Origin: JACPJP01 sp964650285
GTDB taxonomy: Archaea; Nanobdellota; Nanobdellia; Woesearchaeales; GW2011-AR4
Assembly: GCA_964650285.1 (NCBI GenBank)
Contig: CAZYSP010000005.1
Location: 1-64,000, forward strand
Length of the DNA stretch: 64,000 bases
Reading direction: 5' to 3'
Under the pieces are notes generated by a model. That model was given only the letters and a program-made list of their open reading frames with translations, made no database searches and was not told the origin of the DNA. The position numbers and the translations under genes were made by a program. Each line of letters opens with the position of its first letter. The stretch's first letter is position 1. Positions 58,850 to 64,000 of this stretch are shown piece by piece.

Positions 58850-60241
58850 ATGGATGTTTTAATCCTTCACCCATCGACATTTAGAAAGAGTTATGGAGAA
58901 TATGCAGAAGCAGGAGGAAGAATGCCGCCTCTTGGAATATGCTTTATAGCTGCGGTTCTTGAAAAAAATGGCATAGATGTAGGAATTCTAGATGCTGACA
59001 TTTTGGATTTAACATTTGAGCAAACTATAAAAGAAATTGAGAAGAAAAATCCTAAGATTTTAATGATTTCAATTCTTACAGCTACTTATGATGCTGTAGT
59101 GGAGTTATCAAATGCATTAAAGAAGCGAAACCCAAATCTGAAAATAATTGTTGGAGGCCCTCATTTAGCGACTGACTCAGAGAGTACAATGAACAATAAA
59201 TGCTTTTATGTTGGAGTTCTTGGTGAAGCAGAATATACTACACTGGAATTAGTTCAGCACGTACTTAAGAGTAAGGATATTCATAACATAAAGGGCATTC
59301 TCTACATGACAAAAGAGGGTTTAATAAAAAATCCACCTAGAGAACTAATACAGAATTTGGATGAACTTCCGATGCCTGCTTACCACCTTCTTCCATCTAT
59401 GGACTTGTACCATCCACAGATACATACATATAGGCATAAACCAGTAGTTCCTATGGTAACATCGCGTGGATGCCCATATAGATGTATATTCTGTGACCAA
59501 GGTATTTTTGGAAAGAGGTTTAGGTATACTGCTGGCAAGAAGATTGTAGATCAGATTGAAGAGCTGCAGAAAAGACATGGTATAAGGGAAATAGCGTTCC
59601 AGGATGATTTATTCACATTAAACAAAAAAAGGGTTTATGAGATGTGTGATGAAATTGAAAAAAGAAAATTAAAGATAGCTTGGAGCTGCATTTCAAGAGC
59701 AGATTGTCTTGATAGAGATTTACTTAAGCGCATGAAGAAAGCGGGATGCTGGATGATTGCCCTGGGTATTGAAAGCGGTAATCAGGAGATTCTGGATTTT
59801 ATAAAAAAGGATATGAAATTAGAAAGAATAAGAGAGGTCACAGATTGGGCATATGAAGAAGGTATTAAGGTAAGAGGATTTTTTCAGATTGGACATCCTA
59901 AAGAAACGGAACAAACTATTGAGGAAACACTAAATTTTGCTAAATCTCTTAAAATCTATACTGCTGAATTTACAATTTCAACACCATTCAAAGGAACTGA
60001 GCTTTATGAGATTGCAAAAGACTATGGAACCTTTGATACAAGCGATAAATCTTACTTTTCGAAGATGTTCCCTGTATTTACTCCAAAAGGTCTTACACAA
60101 GAATTTCTCTTAAAAAAGCAGAAAGAACTTCATAGAAGGTATTACCTAAGGCCAAAAAAGATATTGGAATTTGCATTACTCATAAGGGGTTTTGGGGATA
60201 TTAAGAGATATTGGGCAGGCGCAAAGATTTTATTGAAATAG
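58850..60241 (+). CDS. B12-binding-type radical SAM enzyme
   Basis: A 463-residue protein. Residues 1-150 form a cobalamin-binding-like Rossmann domain (PPLGICFIAAVLEKNG, IIVGGPHLA). The expected DxHxxG cobalt-ligand histidine is missing: the site reads DADILDL. Residues about 195-400 are the radical SAM core, with Cys208, Cys212 and Cys215 in RGCPYRCIFC, GGE-like DDLF and GIESGNQE. The C-terminal ~60 residues are helical. Relatives modify lipids, hopanoids or sugars, e.g. by methyl transfer or C-C bond change. It stands alone under its own promoter among glycan genes. Confidence 0.85.
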   Translation: MDVLILHPSTFRKSYGEYAEAGGRMPPLGICFIAAVLEKNGIDVGILDADILDLTFEQTIKEIEKKNPKILMISILTATYDAVVELSNALKKRNPNLKIIVGGPHLATDSESTMNNKCFYVGVLGEAEYTTLELVQHVLKSKDIHNIKGILYMTKEGLIKNPPRELIQNLDELPMPAYHLLPSMDLYHPQIHTYRHKPVVPMVTSRGCPYRCIFCDQGIFGKRFRYTAGKKIVDQIEELQKRHGIREIAFQDDLFTLNKKRVYEMCDEIEKRKLKIAWSCISRADCLDRDLLKRMKKAGCWMIALGIESGNQEILDFIKKDMKLERIREVTDWAYEEGIKVRGFFQIGHPKETEQTIEETLNFAKSLKIYTAEFTISTPFKGTELYEIAKDYGTFDTSDKSYFSKMFPVFTPKGLTQEFLLKKQKELHRRYYLRPKKILEFALLIRGFGDIKRYWAGAKILLK

Positions 60242-60277
60242 AATTATTTAAAATTTAAAAAAAATTTATATTGCCAC

Positions 60278-61033
60278 TTAATCAACAAACCTGTATTTGA
60301 CCAAGGAATACAAGGCCTTTATACCATCCTTCCATGTTATCTTTTTTCCTTCGTTAAAGCTTCTTCCTACGAAGTTAATCGGAACTTCTTTTATTTTGTA
60401 ACCTTTTTTCAGTATTTTTGCTGTTATCTCAGGCTCAAAATCAAAACGTCTTGCTTTTAATTTCATATCTTTTATTACTTCTTTTCTAAATACCTTGTAG
60501 CATGTCTCCATATCAGTTATCTTAGTTCCATACAGTAAATTTGTCATCAGGGTGAGAAATGCATTTCCTATGTAATGCAGCTTGTACATATTTTTTAGGT
60601 TCTTTCTTATTGTTTCTAACCTAGAGCCATAGACAACTTTTGTTTTATTTTCTATTATAGGCTTCAATAATCTTGGATATTCTGCTGGATCATATTCCAG
60701 GTCAGCATCCTGTATCATAATAATATCTCCGGTTGTATACTTAAGGCCCGTTCTTATAGCTGCTCCTTTTCCACGGTTTTTTTGATGGAAAAATATTTTT
60801 ATGTTTTTCTCTTTTAATTTTGACAGTATTTTTCTTGTATTATCTGTAGAGAAATCATCTACAATGATTATTTCTTTTGCTATATGCTCAGAAATTCTCT
60901 GAATTTCTGGCACACCAGAAATCTGCTCTGCAGATTTCTTAGTGTTTTTTAGTTTTACCTTTTTTACTTTGTCCAGTACTTCTAAAAAGGTCTTTTCTTC
61001 GTTATACACTGGAATTATTATCGAGAGCTTCAT
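60278..61033 (-). CDS. GT2 glycosyltransferase (DPM1-like) with in-frame palindromic insertion
   Basis: A 251-residue GT2. KLSIIIPVYNEEKTFLEVLDKV, EIIIVDDFSTDNT, NRGKGAAIRTGLKYT and MIQDADLEYDPAEYP (DAD metal site) are the standard DPM1-type motifs. Between VKKVKL and KEIIIVDD, where relatives have only a few residues, there are about 23 extra ones (residues ~30-52, including KSAEQISGVPEIQRISEH). The underlying DNA (60878-60946) is a palindromic repeat that also occurs between genes at 14318. The enzyme should be functional because the insertion lies in a surface loop and keeps the frame. Confidence 0.85.
   Translation of the reverse strand: MKLSIIIPVYNEEKTFLEVLDKVKKVKLKNTKKSAEQISGVPEIQRISEHIAKEIIIVDDFSTDNTRKILSKLKEKNIKIFFHQKNRGKGAAIRTGLKYTTGDIIMIQDADLEYDPAEYPRLLKPIIENKTKVVYGSRLETIRKNLKNMYKLHYIGNAFLTLMTNLLYGTKITDMETCYKVFRKEVIKDMKLKARRFDFEPEITAKILKKGYKIKEVPINFVGRSFNEGKKITWKDGIKALYSLVKYRFVD
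60901..60948. repeat. Palindromic repeat copy 2 (inside GT2 gene)
   Basis: Contains GAAATCTGC-TCT-GCAGATTTC (perfect 9-bp stem) next to AATTTCTGG-CACA-CCAGAAAT (8-9 bp stem). The first 40 bases align without gaps to 14318-14357 with 30 identities, and GTGTTTT follows in both. It lies within codons 30-52 of the GT2 gene on the opposite strand and does not break the frame. Comparable to Rickettsia palindromic elements in behaviour, but not the same sequence as far as I can tell. Confidence 0.6.
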
Positions 61034-61082
61034 CTATGGTGTAGGATAATAGTGTATTTTAAAAGTTATTGGTTGGAATTAC

Positions 61083-61565
61083 TTATTTGTATAATCCAGC
61101 AATCCTTTTTATCAAATCTGTTGTGGAATAGCCTTTGATTTCTGGTATTAAAATTATTTTGCCGTTATTTTTTTCTACAGTATATTTTTCAATAATTTGG
61201 TCAATTTTATAATCGCTGCCTTTGACATGAACATCTGGCTTTACTTTTTCAAGAATCTTTATTGGACCATTTTCATTAAATACTGCTACATAGTCAACGC
61301 ATTCTAAGGAGGCAAGAGCTTCTGCCCTGTCTTTTTCATTGTTTAACGGCCTCTTCGATCCTTTAATTTGTTTTGTTGAAGAATCAGAATTTATGGCCAC
61401 AATCAAAATATCCCCTAGCTTTCTTGCTTCTTTTAAGTACCTTATATGGCCTATATGCAGAATATCAAATACACCATTTGTGGTTACAATCTTCTTATTT
61501 TGTTTTTTCAACTCATTAACAATGTTTTTCAATTCTTCAATAGTTTTTATTTTATTTTTTGACAT
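61083..61565 (-). CDS. hldC: D-glycero-beta-D-manno-heptose 1-phosphate adenylyltransferase (HldE C-domain type)
   Basis: A 160-residue stand-alone nucleotidyltransferase. VTTNGVFDILHIGHIRYLKEARKLGD with HIGH, NSDSSTKQIKGSKRPLNNEKDRAEALASLECVDYV and VKGSDYKID match RfaE domain II, which makes ADP-heptose from heptose 1-phosphate and ATP. The GSKRP and ENDRA/EKDRA features distinguish it from glycerol-3-phosphate cytidylyltransferase. It is the last gene of the heptose operon, separated from gmhB by an extremely AT-rich 157-base gap. Confidence 0.85.
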   Translation of the reverse strand: MSKNKIKTIEELKNIVNELKKQNKKIVTTNGVFDILHIGHIRYLKEARKLGDILIVAINSDSSTKQIKGSKRPLNNEKDRAEALASLECVDYVAVFNENGPIKILEKVKPDVHVKGSDYKIDQIIEKYTVEKNNGKIILIPEIKGYSTTDLIKRIAGLYK

Positions 61566-61722
61566 TTTTTATTATTTTTCTTAATTATTTTAATTTTCAT
61601 TAATTTTAATTATATATTTTTTATTTTTAATATTTAATTTTATTTCTTAGTCATTATTTTTTATTATATTAATTTATAATTTATTTTTATTGGACTTATT
61701 TTTCCATTGTGTTTTATCATTA
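61566..61722. other. Extreme AT-rich low-complexity spacer
   Basis: A 157-base stretch of nearly pure A and T, with recurring AATTTTAATTA and TTTATTTTTATT units and only a handful of G or C. No reading frame or clear hairpin is seen. It might be a terminator/promoter region or a replication-slippage-prone sequence. Confidence 0.6.
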
Positions 61723-62274
61723 TTATTTTTTATTGTCCATAATGAAGTCAGCAGCTTCCATAAAATTTTCAGCTGTAAAATTTGGCTTTACATTGTTATT
61801 TTCCAAGTCATCAATATGCTTTTTTCCATGCCCTGTAAGCAAATAAACTGCTTTGCAATCAGCTTTCAATCCCATTTCAACATCATGTGGATGATCGCCA
61901 ATGACCCATGACTGCTTTATATCTACATCAAATTCTTTTGCTGCCTGCTTGATGTATTTTGTACTTGGTTTTCTACAATCACAAACATCTTCTGGGGTAT
62001 GCGGACAGTGATATATTTTTTTTATTTCTATGTTCTCTTTTTTTAACTCATTAACCAGTTTTTCATTAAATATATTCATGTCATCTTCTGTATGTATTTC
62101 ACGTCCAATGCCTGACTGGTTTGTTATTATGACAAAAATAAATTCTTTTGAAAGTTTTTTTAGCCCTTCAACGACTCTGGGCAATAGCTTGAAATCTTTG
62201 ACTTTGTGGACATAACCTGGGTCGTCAACTAATGTGCCATCCCTATCCAAATAAATCACTTTATTCATTTTCAA
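61723..62274 (-). CDS. gmhB: D-glycero-D-manno-heptose 1,7-bisphosphate phosphatase
   Basis: A 183-residue HAD-family phosphatase. YLDRDGTLVDDPGYVHKVKDFKLLP is HAD motif I with the GmhB-specific follow-up, VIITNQSGIGRE motif II, CPHTPEDVCDCRKPSTKYI the zinc-binding loop with three cysteines and a histidine, and VIGDHPHDVEMG motif III/IV. It removes the C7 phosphate before nucleotidylation. The start overlaps the end of the kinase gene by 14 bases. Confidence 0.9.
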   Translation of the reverse strand: MKMNKVIYLDRDGTLVDDPGYVHKVKDFKLLPRVVEGLKKLSKEFIFVIITNQSGIGREIHTEDDMNIFNEKLVNELKKENIEIKKIYHCPHTPEDVCDCRKPSTKYIKQAAKEFDVDIKQSWVIGDHPHDVEMGLKADCKAVYLLTGHGKKHIDDLENNNVKPNFTAENFMEAADFIMDNKK

Positions 62275-63253
62275 TGCTTTTCTTTAGTTCGTCTATGCTA
62301 ACTGTAGAGGTTCCTACTTTTCCTACTGTTATGCCTGCCGCATGATTTGCTATTGTGGCAGCTTCTTCAAATGATGCCCCTGATGCTAATGCTAATGCCA
62401 CTGCAGCAACAGATGTGTCTCCTGCACCGATGATATCATAGACTTCTTTGGCAAATGTTGGTATGTTTGTTACTTTTCCGTCTTTTTCAAACAAAGACAT
62501 TCCTTTTTCCCCGGTTGTTATTAGAATGTTGCTATTAAGCTCTGCCAATAATTGTTTGCCTATTTTTTCTACATTATCATCAGCTTCTTCTTCTAAAAAG
62601 TGGGTCATCTGATGCGCTTCAGTATTATTTGGTGTTATTAATGTGGCATTCTTATAGAAGTCTTTGTGCTTTGGCTTTGGATCAACTACAATTATCTTAT
62701 TTTTTTCTTTGCATAGCACAATTAATCTTTCCATCAAATTTTTTGTTATAGTGCCTTTTGCGTAATCAGAGACTATAACTGCATTAATGTCATCTATTTT
62801 TTTTGAAATAAAATCAAAAATGCTGTTTTCTGTTTTGCTATTAACGTAACCTTTTTTTTCATAGTCAAATCTTAATAGCTGCTGGTTTCTTCCAATGACT
62901 CTTACTTTTTGTATGGTCCTTTTATTTTCATCATTAATCAATCCACTTACCTCAATGTTTCTTTTTTTAAGCTCTCTAATTAGTTTTTCTTTTGTTGTAT
63001 CATTGCCAACAATACCCACCATAAATGTTTTTGCATTTAAAGCTGCTATATTGTTTGCTACATTTGCAGCACCACCAGGCGCATAGCTTTCTTTGACGAC
63101 ATTTACAACCTGAACAGGAGCTTCAGGGCTTATTCTTGAAACATTGCCCCAAATGTATTTATCCAGCATTACATCTCCTAAAACCAATATTTTTTTATTT
63201 TTAAATTGCTCAATAATTCTAATTAAATTATTCATTATCCCACCCATTTTCAT
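62261..63253 (-). CDS. hldA: D-glycero-beta-D-manno-heptose-7-phosphate kinase (HldE N-domain type)
   Basis: A 330-residue PfkB-family kinase. VLGDVMLDKYIWGNVSRISPEAPVQVV is nearly diagnostic of RfaE domain I, with GGAANVANNIAAL and GAGDTSVAAVALALASG (catalytic Asp in GAGD). It phosphorylates heptose 7-phosphate at C1. A start at the in-frame ATG 63235 (MNNLIRII) would reduce the overlap with the hldD-like gene from 26 to 8 bases and is probably the correct one. Separate from the adenylyltransferase, as in many non-enterobacterial genomes. Confidence 0.9.
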   Translation of the reverse strand: MKMGGIMNNLIRIIEQFKNKKILVLGDVMLDKYIWGNVSRISPEAPVQVVNVVKESYAPGGAANVANNIAALNAKTFMVGIVGNDTTKEKLIRELKKRNIEVSGLINDENKRTIQKVRVIGRNQQLLRFDYEKKGYVNSKTENSIFDFISKKIDDINAVIVSDYAKGTITKNLMERLIVLCKEKNKIIVVDPKPKHKDFYKNATLITPNNTEAHQMTHFLEEEADDNVEKIGKQLLAELNSNILITTGEKGMSLFEKDGKVTNIPTFAKEVYDIIGAGDTSVAAVALALASGASFEEAATIANHAAGITVGKVGTSTVSIDELKKSIENE

Positions 63254-64000
63254 TTAACCAATTAAAATAATCTTTTATTCCTTTTTTTAAGTCCCATTCA
63301 GCTTTGAAGCCAAGAAGCTCTTCTGCTTTTTTAGTGTCTGCCTGGGTACTGCTTTGGTAGGTTTTAGGGTCATAAGGCATGTCAAAATATTCTATTTTTA
63401 ATTTTTTACCTAATATTTCATTAATTATTTTTATTAAATCATTAAAACTTGTTGCAATACCTGTCCCAACATTAACAATGCAACTTTTTTTTGTATTTAC
63501 TGCTTTTATTGTTGCATCAACTACATCTTTAATATAAATGTGATCACGTTTTTGCTCACCAAATTTGAAGATTCTTGGATTTTTTCTAGCCACAATTTGC
63601 TTAGCTAAATGATAAACCATAGATGCTGCACGATTTTTGTATGCTTCCCTTGGTCCAAATACATTAAAATACCTTAAACCTATAATATGCATTTGGCCAA
63701 ATAATCCAGAAGCAATTTCATCCATCTTTAGCTTTGAACGTCCGTAGATACTCAGGATTTCTTTTTTTTGATCTTCTTTCATTGGTACAGGACCATTTCC
63801 ATACAATCCTGCTGTTGAAGCATAGATTAATTTTGCATTACTTTTTTTTGCTAATTCTATAATATTTTTAAAACCATTGATATTTTTATTATAAGTTTCT
63901 TCGTCATTTGGATGTCTGGGGTCAGTTATAGATGCTTGATGAAAGATAATATCAAATTTCTTATTTAATTCAATTTTTTTTGAAACATCCAAATCAATAA
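63228..64000 (-). CDS. hldD: ADP-L-glycero-D-manno-heptose 6-epimerase, partial
   Basis: The C-terminal ~257 residues of an SDR epimerase; the reading frame is open to the window edge, so the N-terminal NAD loop lies outside. HQASITDPRHPNDEETYNKN, STAGLYGNG, YGRSKLKMDE (YxxxK) and LRYFNVFGPREAYKNRAASMVYHLAKQI are strongly HldD/RfaD-like; the FGP-E-x-hKGxMAS motif is specific to that family. It epimerises the finished ADP-heptose at C6. It heads the operon for the heptose branch; gmhA is not in the window. Confidence 0.85.
   Translation of the reverse strand, partial: IDLDVSKKIELNKKFDIIFHQASITDPRHPNDEETYNKNINGFKNIIELAKKSNAKLIYASTAGLYGNGPVPMKEDQKKEILSIYGRSKLKMDEIASGLFGQMHIIGLRYFNVFGPREAYKNRAASMVYHLAKQIVARKNPRIFKFGEQKRDHIYIKDVVDATIKAVNTKKSCIVNVGTGIATSFNDLIKIINEILGKKLKIEYFDMPYDPKTYQSSTQADTKKAEELLGFKAEWDLKKGIKDYFNWLNENGWDNE

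Noticed and set aside
1..64000. tRNA, rRNA, CRISPR array or prophage
   Set aside because: No tRNA-like cloverleaf, no regularly spaced repeats, and no capsid, integrase or transposase gene was found in reading the window.

Overview
The window is one continuous surface-glycan biosynthesis island of roughly 55 genes. It is AT-rich (about one third G+C by eye) with almost no non-coding space. It most likely comes from an archaeon. Gene starts rarely carry a Shine-Dalgarno sequence. Instead many operon-leading genes have a TATA box (TTTAAATA, TTTATATA and similar) centred about 24-32 bases, usually 26-28, before the start codon, which is the signature of leaderless archaeal transcription. Dol-P-Man-type glycosyltransferases, several GT-C membrane transferases, a Wzx-type flippase and a DUF4346-like protein fit this. 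A DPANN/Woesearchaeota-like lineage is my guess, but no rRNA or ribosomal gene is present to fix it. Ten Ns at 57170-57179 show that this is a scaffold.

Layout. 3-7421 (+): SDR epimerases, a frameshifted inositol-monophosphatase-family gene, a DegT aminotransferase, RmlB and RmlA, and a flavin oxidoreductase. 7429-14245: a GT4 enzyme, two alkaline-phosphatase-superfamily (sulfatase-fold) enzymes with a MITE between them, the flippase and an alpha/beta hydrolase. 14483-19956 (+): GDP-mannose dehydratase, a methyltransferase-GT2 fusion, a perosamine-synthase-like aminotransferase, a formyltransferase and a GDP-fucose-synthase-like SDR, which together suggest a GDP-N-formyl-perosamine type sugar. 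19962-26822: a GT39 transferase, the CotH/VTC/DUF4956 trio and an FkbM methyltransferase. 26827-30743: a deleted GT4 remnant, WecB, a DUF4346-like protein, an epimerase and WecC (UDP-ManNAcA pathway).

30957-39061 (+) is the most unusual part: an AbrB-cytidylyltransferase fusion, a cytidylyltransferase-citrate-synthase-like fusion, a second citrate-synthase-like protein that has lost its catalytic histidines, an HD protein, a sugar-phosphate/choline-type nucleotidyltransferase, AsnB, an isochorismatase-type hydrolase, an RmlD-like reductase and a methyltransferase. It looks like an undescribed pathway for a CMP-activated or amidated small acid.

39095-47415 (-): glycosyltransferases with a WbqC / PIG-L deacetylase / GNAT set and a GT9 heptosyltransferase-like enzyme. 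47473-55830: GT-C and YfhO membrane proteins in a mirrored tail-to-tail arrangement, a divergent WecB and a GT2. 55976-64000: more glycosyltransferases, one split by the assembly gap, a B12-binding-type radical SAM enzyme, and a compact ADP-heptose operon (hldD, heptose-7-P kinase, gmhB, adenylyltransferase).

Repeats: a 165-bp MITE with target duplication, and a palindromic repeat present both between genes and as an apparent in-frame insertion inside a GT2 gene. No tRNA, rRNA, CRISPR or phage genes were seen.
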